From Alphaproteobacteria bacterium (GTDB lineage: Bacteria; Pseudomonadota; Alphaproteobacteria; Rickettsiales; JAFLCR01): 13,665 nt of DNA. The notes under the pieces were generated by a model. It was not told the DNA's origin. It searched no databases and saw only the letters and a list, made by a program, of their open reading frames with translations. The position numbers and the translations under genes were made by a program. The stretch covers positions 1-13,665 of the forward strand of contig JAFLCR010000041.1 in assembly GCA_017302755.1 (NCBI GenBank), in the 5' to 3' direction. Positions 1-8,209 of the stretch are shown here, piece after piece (the first letter of the stretch is position 1; each line of letters starts with the position of its first letter).

Positions 1-85
<85 letters not shown>

Positions 86-137
86 TAAGTGTTATCCAAC
101 ACTCCACTACCAACCCGCTTCCTGCAAAGCATATACG

Positions 138-171
138 AAACACCCCCTCGGATAACCCGCAGGGGGTGTTT
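138..171 (+). terminator. Rho-independent-type terminator after 16S
   Basis: A perfect 11-bp stem, AAACACCCCCT at 138-148 with AGGGGGTGTTT at 161-171, encloses a 12-base loop. The T-tract is short (the TTT at the stem end, then GCTTATT). Its position about 50 bases after the 16S end suggests that it ends the rRNA transcript. The A-rich side could also give some termination in the other direction. Confidence 0.8.
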
Positions 172-191
172 GCTTATTAGGGGCAATAAGC
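172..191. repeat. Small inverted repeat directly after the 16S terminator
   Basis: GCTTATT at 172-178 and AATAAGC at 185-191 form a perfect 7-bp inverted repeat with a 6-base loop. It abuts the larger terminator stem, giving two hairpins in tandem. It may back up termination or help 3' trimming of the rRNA, or it may be chance. From here to about 282 the sequence is AT-rich, and I see no convincing promoter in it. Confidence 0.4.
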
Positions 192-282
192 TCCGTCATA
201 AAAACTTCATGACAAACACCTACCAAAGCACACCTGCGAAATGTACAAATATGGGGCAGGATATTTAAGAAACAGGGAAGCT

Positions 283-1941
283 ATGGTAGCGCTGAAATAC
301 GTCCAGAAAGCGGATGTTGAACATAATCTGAAACCGTTTGCCGCGTTTGCTTCATGCGAAGTGGTCGGCATCAAGCACGTTAGCGCCGGCACCTCCACCG
401 GCCCGATTTTCGTGGACGTGAATCACCCCACCTATCAGCGCATCGTGATGACGATCTTTCCCAATGTGGATATCGGCGCCGAGGCGCTTACCACTCAGAT
501 GAATTTTGCGTTGGGCTGGTACCGCTATCTGCACGATCTTGGCCTTCCCACCATGTATGCCTTCTCGAATACGCGGGATCCCTCTTCCCTCGTCCTCCCG
601 TTTAAGAGCGAACACCCAGAACTTCGCGATGCTGCGGGCGCAACCATGCCTTATGCCCTGGTCAATTTTTTCGAAGGAGAGGTGCAAGGCCGTAAGCCGA
701 GCGAAGTTACGCCTGAGATCTGCCGCCAGATCGGTCAGATGCTGGGCCATGTGCGGGAACGCTCCTACGGCTATGATCCGGATCAAAGCGCGCCGAATAA
801 CCGTTTCATCAGTTTTTGGTTTGCAACTTTCGCTGCCGCTGGCCGCGATGCGTTGCCCCATGTGAAGAGTGCAACGCGGTTTCTGGAACGGCTGGATGAG
901 AAAATTCAATATTACCAACGCCGTGAGCATTCCAGCGACCCCGATACGGCGCGTCAGGCGACGGCTTGCCGCATCATGATGGAAAAGTTTTACCGTGCAT
1001 GCAACGATACGGTGAATGGTACCAAGTGGGATCCTTTAGGGGAAAATTCCATTGTCTACGCCATCCAGCGCGACATTCAAGACGTCCAGGGCCGCTGGGA
1101 GCGGCCGGAATATGTGGAAGGCCTGGAGAGCGGGCCATGCAACGGGGATGCCTTCCCGGATAATTTCTACCGGGACATGCGTTCGGGAAAGCCTTATATC
1201 TCAGGTTTCGGCGATCCGTTCGAAGCCTTCAACGACAAAGCCATTTACCAGCTTTATGACCTCTGGGTAGCCGTGGTGGGCGCATGTTTTGACGATAGGG
1301 GAGAACTCGACATTGCCAAAGTGCACGCGATGGTATCTGGCTATTACGGCGTGGTGAAGCCGACGCCGCTGGAGTTGGAGGCTTCCACGCTTGCGCTGGA
1401 GGCGGCCTGCCTGTTCCTGGTGGACCTAAGGACGCGCGCCATCCTTCGCGAAGTGAACGACGCGGTGGAAGTTTGGCATCGCGACCCGCTGGAATATTAC
1501 GACAAGCTCCAAGTTATCCGTGACCGCTTGGCTGATAACCCCGACCTGCTGATCCCTGAGGATCTGCGCGCCGTAAAATATGATAACCTAGCATCGCATC
1601 AGCGGGAGCTCCTTTCGGAGATTTCAACCAAAGTCCGGGGGTTTCAGCAGGGTAAAAACTATGAGGGTTTTGTTGAAAACCATACGGAGCTGCTTGCTGC
1701 CTATTTCGAAGGCATCACGGCACTGCGTTCCATGGTGGACAGCCAATATATTTTCTATGATCCGCAGGGAAGAACGGCCGATGAAGTGTTGTTTCAGGCT
1801 CGTGAAATGCTGGTAGAGCACGCCAATGGCCATGGGAGAGATATGGCGGAAAAGCAGGCTGCGCAGGTTATTGGAGCCCAGCTTGAGGGGTTGGTAAAAA
1901 CCGTGTTTCCCTCTCATGATCGCCTACTGGGTCACTCCTAA
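283..1941 (+). CDS. Divergent ThrB/aminoglycoside-phosphotransferase-fold kinase-like protein with C-terminal extension
   Basis: This 552-residue protein resembles the homoserine kinase ThrB type II / APH family. The N-terminal lobe has the ThrB-like stretch GIKHVSAGTSTGPIFV (29-44) followed by VMTIFP (55-60). The hinge is ALVNFFEGE (125-133). The catalytic loop is NGDAFPDN (287-294), with D289 as candidate base and N294 as metal ligand. The metal loop is GFGDPFEA (308-315), with D311. ThrB itself is about 320 residues; here roughly 120 extra residues lie between hinge and catalytic loop, and about 150 helical residues follow the kinase domain. It is therefore unlikely to be a plain homoserine kinase, and its substrate is unknown. 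The start at 283 is chosen because AGGGA lies just upstream; an in-frame ATG at 241 has no visible ribosome-binding site and would add 14 residues. Family call fairly sure, function not. Confidence 0.72.
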   Translation: MVALKYVQKADVEHNLKPFAAFASCEVVGIKHVSAGTSTGPIFVDVNHPTYQRIVMTIFPNVDIGAEALTTQMNFALGWYRYLHDLGLPTMYAFSNTRDPSSLVLPFKSEHPELRDAAGATMPYALVNFFEGEVQGRKPSEVTPEICRQIGQMLGHVRERSYGYDPDQSAPNNRFISFWFATFAAAGRDALPHVKSATRFLERLDEKIQYYQRREHSSDPDTARQATACRIMMEKFYRACNDTVNGTKWDPLGENSIVYAIQRDIQDVQGRWERPEYVEGLESGPCNGDAFPDNFYRDMRSGKPYISGFGDPFEAFNDKAIYQLYDLWVAVVGACFDDRGELDIAKVHAMVSGYYGVVKPTPLELEASTLALEAACLFLVDLRTRAILREVNDAVEVWHRDPLEYYDKLQVIRDRLADNPDLLIPEDLRAVKYDNLASHQRELLSEISTKVRGFQQGKNYEGFVENHTELLAAYFEGITALRSMVDSQYIFYDPQGRTADEVLFQAREMLVEHANGHGRDMAEKQAAQVIGAQLEGLVKTVFPSHDRLLGHS

Positions 1942-2004
1942 GCCCTTGCGCCACGCATCCATATTCCTTAATCTCGCTTCATTAACGCAAAGCGGGGTGG
2001 ATCC

Positions 2005-3036
2005 ATGGATAAGCAGAAAGCATTAGACACGGCCTTGAGCCAGATCGAAAAAGCCTTCGGCAAGGGCTCGATCATGAAGCTCGGCCAGCACCAGGCGATT
2101 GAAACAGACGTGGTTTCCACCGGCTCGCTGGGCCTGGACATCGCGCTTGGCGTGGGCGGACTGCCCAAGGGACGCATCATCGAGATTTTCGGTCCCGAAT
2201 CCTCCGGTAAAACGACGCTGACGCTGCACGTCGTCGCCGAAGCTCAGAAAAAAGGCGGCACCTGTGCCTTCGTTGATGCCGAGCACGCTCTGGATCCCGC
2301 CTATGCCAAGAAGCTTGGCGTGAACATCGACGAACTCGTCGTCTCCCAGCCCGACACCGGCGAACAGGCGCTTGAAATCGTGGATACGCTCGTGCGCTCC
2401 GGCGCCGTGGATGTGGTGGTGGTGGACTCCGTTGCCGCGCTCGTTCCCAAAGCTGAAATCGACGGCGAGATGGGCGATTCGCACATGGGCCTCCAGGCCC
2501 GCCTGATGAGCCAGGCGCTGCGCAAATTGACGGCCTCTGTGTCTCGTTCCAACTGCATGATCATCTTCATCAACCAGATCCGCATGAAGATCGGCGTGAT
2601 GTTCGGCAACCCCGAAACCACGACCGGCGGCAACGCGCTCAAATTCTACGCCTCCGTCCGCCTCGACATCCGCCGCGTCGGCAGCATCAAGGAAAAGGAC
2701 GAAGCCATCGGCAACCAGACCCGTGTGAAGGTTGTGAAGAACAAGGTCGCCCCGCCTTTCAAAGTAGTGGATTTCGACATTCTCTACGGCGAGGGTATTT
2801 CGAAGGCCGGTGAACTGATCGATCTTGGCGTGAAGTCCAACATCATTGAGAAATCCGGCTCCTGGTTCTCGTACAAGGATCAGCGCATCGGTCAGGGCAA
2901 GGAGAATGCGCGCCAGTTCATGAAGGATAATCCGGCCATCGCCGCAGAGATCGAAGCCGCCATCCGCGGCCAGGGCAAGAACCTGGACGCCGCGATGTCC
3001 GGCAACCCCGCCGAATTCGCCGAGGAAGACGCTTAG
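2005..3036 (+). CDS. recA: Recombinase RecA
   Basis: RecA polymerises on single-stranded DNA, catalyses ATP-dependent strand exchange and stimulates LexA self-cleavage. The 343-residue product is full length. Visible parts are Walker A GPESSGKTT (63-71), the DAEHALD loop with catalytic-type E93, Walker B VVVVDSVAAL (137-146), the DNA-binding L2 region GVMFGNPETTTGGNALKFY (197-215) and the acidic C-terminal tail AEFAEEDA. A GGGGTGGA stretch about 4 bases before the ATG supports the start. The 63-base gap from the upstream kinase-like gene contains no GTTC-N7-GTTC or GAAC-N7-GAAC box of the alphaproteobacterial LexA type that I can find. Transcription could come from a weak promoter there or by read-through. 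The recA, then alaS, then icd order on one strand is familiar from alphaproteobacteria. Confidence 0.98.
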   Translation: MDKQKALDTALSQIEKAFGKGSIMKLGQHQAIETDVVSTGSLGLDIALGVGGLPKGRIIEIFGPESSGKTTLTLHVVAEAQKKGGTCAFVDAEHALDPAYAKKLGVNIDELVVSQPDTGEQALEIVDTLVRSGAVDVVVVDSVAALVPKAEIDGEMGDSHMGLQARLMSQALRKLTASVSRSNCMIIFINQIRMKIGVMFGNPETTTGGNALKFYASVRLDIRRVGSIKEKDEAIGNQTRVKVVKNKVAPPFKVVDFDILYGEGISKAGELIDLGVKSNIIEKSGSWFSYKDQRIGQGKENARQFMKDNPAIAAEIEAAIRGQGKNLDAAMSGNPAEFAEEDA

Positions 3037-3041
3037 TTTCC

Positions 3042-3695
3042 ATGAACTGGCTTCAACTCGCCCACGAGGTCAGCCAGCACGCAGCTTCCGAAGTGCACCA
3101 GTGGCGCGAGCATATCATGGCGCAGATGCGGCAATACACACATGTGCCGTTGCGGCATTTGCGCGGGGAAATCGCCTACCGCGCCACCGCGCTCGCCCCG
3201 GAGCAACTCTTCGCTCAGGCCGGGTTCGTTCCGGGATCAGACAAGGTGCGCCTTTCCACGGCCACGGCGGTTGGCGCGCCGAATAACGAGGGGCTGGTGG
3301 ATTTCTCCCTGGTGCCGGAAGTGACGACACTGTTTGCCGGCGGGCGCAGCGCCTGGATTTATGCGTTGCCGCTCGATATCGGCTACCAGATGCCCGGCCA
3401 GTGGCGGCAATTCGCGGTTCCGGCGCTGCCGATGCCGGATTTTCTCTTTGTTCGCCAAGTGACGGCGAAGGATTACGTCCATGCTCATCTCGGTCCCGTC
3501 CAGTGGCATAGCCGTGACGGCCAACCGCCCTCGGTGGAAGATGAGACATTGCAGCGATTTCTAACAGTTGCCCACCTTTCCATCCCCCAGGATATTGGTC
3601 TTGGAGATGAGTTCAGCCCCCCCTGCTACGATATTCGGGACACTGCCGCCAGCGAACGGTGGTTCGGCGAACCGTCCGCCCGCCGGGGATTTTAG
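3042..3695 (+). CDS. Hypothetical protein between recA and alaS
   Basis: This is an open frame of 217 residues that I do not recognise. It begins 5 bases after the recA stop. The purine-rich end of recA (GAGGAAGAC, about 13 bases upstream) could serve as its ribosome-binding site, so it is probably cotranscribed and perhaps translationally coupled to recA. The protein is soluble in appearance, with no signal peptide or membrane segment. It has a helical, His-rich N-terminus (residues 1-35), a hydrophobic central part including YALPLDIGYQMPGQW, and an aromatic and proline-rich C-terminal half. Antisense frames across the same stretch are long only because of high GC. It could be a lineage-specific gene; no function can be assigned. 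Confidence 0.65.
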   Translation: MNWLQLAHEVSQHAASEVHQWREHIMAQMRQYTHVPLRHLRGEIAYRATALAPEQLFAQAGFVPGSDKVRLSTATAVGAPNNEGLVDFSLVPEVTTLFAGGRSAWIYALPLDIGYQMPGQWRQFAVPALPMPDFLFVRQVTAKDYVHAHLGPVQWHSRDGQPPSVEDETLQRFLTVAHLSIPQDIGLGDEFSPPCYDIRDTAASERWFGEPSARRGF

Positions 3696-3769
3696 CTGCC
3701 GCTCAGTGGAAACACTGGAAATATGGCCTTTCTTGAGTAATATGGCGCTCCCGAATCATTGAGATACAC

Positions 3770-6409
3770 ATGACCTCCGTTTCGCAGCTACGCGCCTCAT
3801 TTCTCGACTTTTTTGCCAAGAATGGCCATGAGAAGGTGGCCTCCAGCCCGCTCGTGCCGCACAACGACCCGACGCTGATGTTCACCAACGCGGGCATGGT
3901 GCAGTTCAAGAACGTGTTCACCGGCGCCGAATCCCGCCCCTATAAGCGCGCCGCCACGAGCCAGAAATGCGTCCGCGCCGGCGGCAAGCACAACGATTTG
4001 GACAATGTCGGCTACACCGCCCGCCACCACACCTTCTTCGAGATGCTGGGCAATTTCTCCTTCGGCGATTACTTCAAGGAGCAGGCCATCGAACTCGCCT
4101 GGAACTTCCTGACGAAAGAGATGAGCCTGCCGAAGGAAAAGCTCCTCGTCACCGTCTACCACACCGACGACGAAGCCTTCAGCCTCTGGAAAAAGATCGC
4201 CGGCTTGCCCGAAAGCAAGATCATCCGCATCCCGACGTCCGACAATTTCTGGGCGATGGGCGACACCGGCCCCTGCGGCCCGTGCTCGGAAATCTTCTTC
4301 GACCACGGCGATAAAATCCCCGGCGGCCCTCCGGGCAGCAAGGATGAGGACGGCGACCGCTTCATCGAAATCTGGAACCTCGTCTTCATGCAATACGAGC
4401 AGGTGACGAAGGAAGAACGCGTCAACCTTCCCAAGCCGAGCATCGACACCGGCATGGGCCTTGAGCGCATGGCCGCCGTGCTGCAGGGCGTGCACGACAA
4501 TTACGACATCGACCTCTTCCATGCTCTCATCAAGGCCTCCGTCTCCGCGACCGGCGTGAAAGCGGAAGGCGAAAAGGCCGTCTCGCACCGCGTCATCGCC
4601 GACCATCTGCGCTCTTCCTGCTTCCTGATCGCCGACGGCGTGATGCCCTCCAATGAAGGCCGCGGCTACGTGCTGCGCCGCATCATGCGCCGCGCCATGC
4701 GCCACGCCCACCAGCTTGGCTGCGCCGAACCGCTCATGCACCGCCTCGTGCCCGCACTGGTGAATGAGATGGGCAAGGCCTACCCCGAACTCACCCGCGC
4801 CGAAGCGCTGATGACCGAAGTGCTGAAACTCGAAGAGCAGCGTTTCAAGCAGACACTAGGTCGCGGCCTCAAGCTGCTCGATGAGGAAACCACCAGCCTC
4901 AAGAAAGGTGGCCAGCTCAAAGGCGACACCGCGTTCAAGCTCTACGACACCTACGGCTTCCCGCTCGACCTCACCCGCGACATCCTCCGCACCCGCGACA
5001 TCACCGTCGACGAGCCCGGCTTCGAAGCTGCGATGAAGGAACAGAAGGACCGCGCCCGCGCCGCCTGGTCCGGCTCCGGCGCGAAGGCGACGGACACGGT
5101 CTGGTTCAGCCTCAAGGAAAAACTCGGCGCCACCGAATTCCTCGGCTACTCGCTCGAGGAAGCCGAAGGCAAGATCGTCGCCATTGTCGTGGACGGTAAG
5201 GAAGTCGCCCAGGCATCCGCCGGCCAGGAAGTGCAGATCCTCGCCAACCAGACGCCGTTCTACGGCGAATCCGGCGGCCAGATGGGCGACACGGGCGTCA
5301 TCACCATCGGCAAAACCCGCATCGTGATCACCGACACGCAAAAACCCCTCGGCACGCTGATCGTCCACAAAGGCAAGGTCGAGCAGGGCGAGGTGAAACT
5401 CGACGATATCGCCCATCTCTCCGTGGACGGCGAACGCCGCACGAAACTCCGCGCCAACCATTCCGCCACCCATTTGCTGCACAAGGCGCTTCGCAAATAT
5501 CTGGGCGACCACGTGACGCAAAAAGGCTCGCAGGTCGCGGAAGACAAGCTGCGCTTCGACTTCAGCCACCCGAAAGCCATCAGCCCCGAAGAGCTGCGCA
5601 AAGTGGAAACCGAGATCAACCGCTACATCCGCCAGAACACGGATGTTGCTACCCGCCTCATGACACCCGACGAAGCCGTCGCCGAAGGCGCAATGGCCCT
5701 GTTCGGCGAGAAATACGGCGATGAAGTCCGCGTCGTCAGCATGGGCACGGAAGAGGAGAAGGTCTACTCCATCGAACTCTGCGGCGGCACGCATGTGCGC
5801 CGCACGGGCGATATCGGCCTGTTCAAAATCACCGGCGAAACCGCGATCGCCGCCGGCGTGCGCCGCCTGGAGGCGGTGACGGCCGACGCCGCGCTCACCT
5901 ATCTCAACGAGCAGGAGGAGAAACTGAAATCTTCCGCCGCGCTGCTGAAAGCGAACCCCGCCGAACTCCCCGAAAAAATCACCGGTCTCCAGGAGAGCAT
6001 CAAAAAGCTCGAAGCCGAACTCTCCCAGGCCCGCAAAGCCGCCGCAATGGGCGGCGGAGGCGGGGAGGTGAAGGCCGAAGATGTGGGCGGCGTTGCCTTC
6101 ATCGGCAAAACCTTCGCCGACTTGCCCCCCAAAGATTTGCGCGACATGGCCACCGAACTGCGCCAGAAGACCGACGGCATCGTGGCCGTCGGCACCAGCT
6201 TCGAGGGCAAAGTCTCGCTGATCGTGGCCCTGGGTGGCGGCGCGGCGGGCCGCTTCAACGCGGTGGAACTGGTGAACGCCGGCGCGGCTATTCTAGGCGG
6301 CAAGGGCGGCGGCAAGCCCGATATGGCACAGGCCGGCGGCAGCGACGCCGCTAAGCTTTCCGAAGCCATGAACGCGATCAAACAGGATGTTCTGCGCCTG
6401 GCGAGCTGA
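3770..6409 (+). CDS. alaS: Alanyl-tRNA synthetase
   Basis: This enzyme attaches alanine to tRNA-Ala in the cytoplasm and edits mischarged Ser/Gly-tRNA-Ala. At 879 residues it is close to the usual bacterial length of about 875. The class II aminoacylation core fills the first part, with TSQKCVRAGGKHNDLDNVG (63-81), the FFEMLGNFSFGDYFK block (89-103) and DTGMGLERM (226-234). The editing domain carries the zinc-type motifs HSATH (564-568) and CGGTH (671-675). A coiled coil (about 712-758) and a glycine run lead to the C-Ala domain, which ends with GGKGGGKPDMAQAGG (843-857). All key motifs are intact. The ribosome-binding site is weak (TTGAGA about 8 bases before the ATG). It is separated from the preceding gene by 74 bases in which I see no strong promoter. 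The GC content is high, as in icd. Confidence 0.98.
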   Translation: MTSVSQLRASFLDFFAKNGHEKVASSPLVPHNDPTLMFTNAGMVQFKNVFTGAESRPYKRAATSQKCVRAGGKHNDLDNVGYTARHHTFFEMLGNFSFGDYFKEQAIELAWNFLTKEMSLPKEKLLVTVYHTDDEAFSLWKKIAGLPESKIIRIPTSDNFWAMGDTGPCGPCSEIFFDHGDKIPGGPPGSKDEDGDRFIEIWNLVFMQYEQVTKEERVNLPKPSIDTGMGLERMAAVLQGVHDNYDIDLFHALIKASVSATGVKAEGEKAVSHRVIADHLRSSCFLIADGVMPSNEGRGYVLRRIMRRAMRHAHQLGCAEPLMHRLVPALVNEMGKAYPELTRAEALMTEVLKLEEQRFKQTLGRGLKLLDEETTSLKKGGQLKGDTAFKLYDTYGFPLDLTRDILRTRDITVDEPGFEAAMKEQKDRARAAWSGSGAKATDTVWFSLKEKLGATEFLGYSLEEAEGKIVAIVVDGKEVAQASAGQEVQILANQTPFYGESGGQMGDTGVITIGKTRIVITDTQKPLGTLIVHKGKVEQGEVKLDDIAHLSVDGERRTKLRANHSATHLLHKALRKYLGDHVTQKGSQVAEDKLRFDFSHPKAISPEELRKVETEINRYIRQNTDVATRLMTPDEAVAEGAMALFGEKYGDEVRVVSMGTEEEKVYSIELCGGTHVRRTGDIGLFKITGETAIAAGVRRLEAVTADAALTYLNEQEEKLKSSAALLKANPAELPEKITGLQESIKKLEAELSQARKAAAMGGGGGEVKAEDVGGVAFIGKTFADLPPKDLRDMATELRQKTDGIVAVGTSFEGKVSLIVALGGGAAGRFNAVELVNAGAAILGGKGGGKPDMAQAGGSDAAKLSEAMNAIKQDVLRLAS

Positions 6410-6440
6410 TTTTAAGTGAAAATTAGCCGCATCCCATTAA

Positions 6441-6527
6441 TGTCATTCCCGCGAAGGCGGGAATCTTAAGCTTCCCCGAGCACTGTGCCGCGGTCATCCT
6501 AAGATTCCCGCCTTCGCGGGAATGACA
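6441..6527. repeat. REPIN-like element: perfect 28-bp inverted repeat pair between alaS and icd
   Basis: Arm 6441-6468 is the exact reverse complement of arm 6500-6527 (28 of 28), separated by 31 unrelated bases. Each arm is itself palindromic: ATTCCCGC-GAAG-GCGGGAAT in the first arm. Two self-palindromic arms in inverted orientation are the layout of REP doublets (REPINs), which are mobilised in trans by RAYT transposases. The core TCATTCCCGCGAA is a type seen dispersed in many proteobacterial genomes. In RNA it can fold as one long stem or two small hairpins, so it may terminate alaS transcription or stabilise the mRNA 3' end. No transposase is present in the window. Confidence 0.88.
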
Positions 6528-6553
6528 TTGTAACCCGCATCAAGATATACCCT

Positions 6554-8008
6554 ATGCCCGAAGCTACCCCCATCACCGTCGCCTACGGAGACGGCATCGG
6601 CCCCGAAATCATGGAGGCCACGCTCAAAATCCTCGCCGAGGCGAAGGCGAACATCAAGATCGACACGATCGAGGTCGGCGCGGTGGAATACCAGCGCGGC
6701 CACAGCTCAGGCATCGCCCCGAAAAGCTGGGAGACGTTGCGCCGCAACAAGATCATGCTCAAAGCCCCGATCACCACCCCCCAGGGTGGCGGCTATAAGA
6801 GCCTCAACGTAACGATGCGCAAATCCCTCGGCCTTTTCGCCAATGTGCGCCCCGTCACCACCTACCACCCCTTCGTGAAAACGATGCACCCGAAGATGGA
6901 TATGGTCATCGTCCGTGAGAACGAAGAAGACCTCTACGCCGGCATCGAGCATCGCCAGACGCAGGACGCGGTGCAGTGCCTCAAGCTTATCACCCGCTCC
7001 GGCTCGGAGAAGATCATCCGCTACGCCTTCGAATACGCCGTGGCCAACGGCCGCAAGAAGGTGACTTGCATGAGCAAAGACAACATCATGAAGATGGCCG
7101 ACGGCCTTTTTCATAGGGTGTTTGACGAAGTCGGCGCCGAATACCCCGGCATCGAGAAAGACCACTACATCATCGATATCGGCGCCGCGCGCATCGCCGC
7201 CAAACCCGACATCTTCGACGTGATCGTGACGCAGAACCTCTACGGCGACATCATCTCCGACATCGCGGCGGAAGTCTCCGGCTCGGTGGGTTTGGCGGGC
7301 TCCTCCAACATCGGCCAGGATTTCGCGATGTTCGAAGCCATCCACGGCTCCGCGCCGGACATCGCGGGTAAGAACATGGCTAACCCTTCGGGCCTTCTCA
7401 ACGCGGCGGTGATGATGCTGATTCATATCGGTGACAAGAAAGCCGCGACGATGGTGCAGAACGCCTGGCTCAAGACGATCGAGGACGGCATCCACACCGG
7501 CGACATCTACAACGCCGAAACGAGCAAGGAAAAAGTCGGCACCCGCGAATTCGCCCGCGCCGTCATGGACCGCATGGGCGAACAGCCGATCAAACTGGCG
7601 GCCGTGAATTTCGAACTTACCGAAAACAAAGGCCCCATTCGCGTCGAGTTAAAACCGCGCAAAGCCCAGAAAAAGGAACTGGTTGGGATTGACGTGTTCC
7701 TGGACTGGAACGGCCAGAACCCGCAGGAAATAGGCGAGCGCATCAACGCCTTTTCCACGGATCGCTTGAAGCTGAAGCTCATCACCAACCGCGGCCTGAA
7801 AGTTTGGCCGGAAACGCCAGCGGGTGTAAACCTATACGATCACTGGCGGTGCCGGTTTGTGGCGGGTGAAGATGCCAAAACCATTACCCATCAGGACATC
7901 GCATCACTTATCGGCAAATACGCCGAAGCGGGCCTTGATTTCATCAAGACGGAGCATCTTTACAATTTTGATGGAGAGCGAGGTTATTCCCAGGCGCAGG
8001 GGGAATAA
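6554..8008 (+). CDS. icd: Isocitrate dehydrogenase, Rickettsia/alphaproteobacterial long type
   Basis: It oxidatively decarboxylates isocitrate to 2-oxoglutarate in the TCA cycle. The 484-residue length and sequence fit the mainly alphaproteobacterial family TIGR02924, not the roughly 405-residue dimeric NADP enzyme of rhizobia or the 416-residue E. coli enzyme. Substrate residues are visible in SLNVTMRKSLGLFANVRP (83-100) and VRENEEDLYAG (120-130), and metal-site aspartates in NLYGDIISD (228-236). The nucleotide loop is HGSAPDIAGK (264-273): Asp269-Ile270 replaces the Lys-Tyr pair that binds the NADP phosphate in E. coli and matches the NAD-type pair of isopropylmalate dehydrogenase. About 140 residues follow the catalytic core as a C-terminal domain. 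The leader after the REPIN-like element is only 26 bases, so the gene probably shares the alaS transcript or starts inside the repeat. Confidence 0.95.
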   Translation: MPEATPITVAYGDGIGPEIMEATLKILAEAKANIKIDTIEVGAVEYQRGHSSGIAPKSWETLRRNKIMLKAPITTPQGGGYKSLNVTMRKSLGLFANVRPVTTYHPFVKTMHPKMDMVIVRENEEDLYAGIEHRQTQDAVQCLKLITRSGSEKIIRYAFEYAVANGRKKVTCMSKDNIMKMADGLFHRVFDEVGAEYPGIEKDHYIIDIGAARIAAKPDIFDVIVTQNLYGDIISDIAAEVSGSVGLAGSSNIGQDFAMFEAIHGSAPDIAGKNMANPSGLLNAAVMMLIHIGDKKAATMVQNAWLKTIEDGIHTGDIYNAETSKEKVGTREFARAVMDRMGEQPIKLAAVNFELTENKGPIRVELKPRKAQKKELVGIDVFLDWNGQNPQEIGERINAFSTDRLKLKLITNRGLKVWPETPAGVNLYDHWRCRFVAGEDAKTITHQDIASLIGKYAEAGLDFIKTEHLYNFDGERGYSQAQGE

Positions 8009-8209
8009 TTACCTCGCTTTCTCGTAAAGTGGTGGAGCCGTCTCCATGGGGCGTTGCAGGCGACCAGGTAATTCGTCGGGATGAGTGTAGTCGCTGCACC
8101 TTAATTCCTGGCCGTCGGAGAATATTCCACCGCGCTGTATTTTGACGCTTCCATCGCGATGCAATATAACATCACGCTCCCATCCGCCGCCCCTTTTCAA
8201 CGACGGCAT
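8009..8209 (-). CDS. Small hypothetical protein, possibly a frameshifted C-terminal part
   Basis: This is a 66-residue frame whose stop codon abuts the icd stop tail to tail. I do not recognise it. The stretch WERDVILHRDGSVKIQ looks like real protein, with a polar, folded-domain composition. The ATG at 8209 is a poor start, because GGAAG lies immediately before it with no spacer. Upstream, in another frame, a 26-codon frame (8172-8252) begins 4 bases after the stop of the neighbouring kinase-like gene and overlaps this one. Together they look like one gene of about 80 residues split by an indel. If so, the true start is at 8252. Existence moderately supported, start uncertain. Confidence 0.45.
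   Translation of the reverse strand: MPSLKRGGGWERDVILHRDGSVKIQRGGIFSDGQELRCSDYTHPDELPGRLQRPMETAPPLYEKAR

Noticed and set aside
241..282. Start of the kinase-like gene at 241
   Set aside because: No ribosome-binding site there; the ATG at 283 has AGGGA just upstream. Not excluded.
3797..4741. Long antisense open frame across alaS, and similar ones at 4856-5794 and 6707-7495
   Set aside because: Shadow frames on the opposite strand of high-GC genes with strong third-position bias; the translations are low-complexity and the sense genes are certain.
6494..6703. Minus-strand frame ending in VIPAKAGI-type residues
   Set aside because: It is antisense to icd and its end is the translated REPIN-like repeat.
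8030..8040. TGGAGC as a possible second attachment site matching the tRNA-Gly 3' end
   Set aside because: Only about six or seven bases agree, which is expected by chance, and no integrase is visible.
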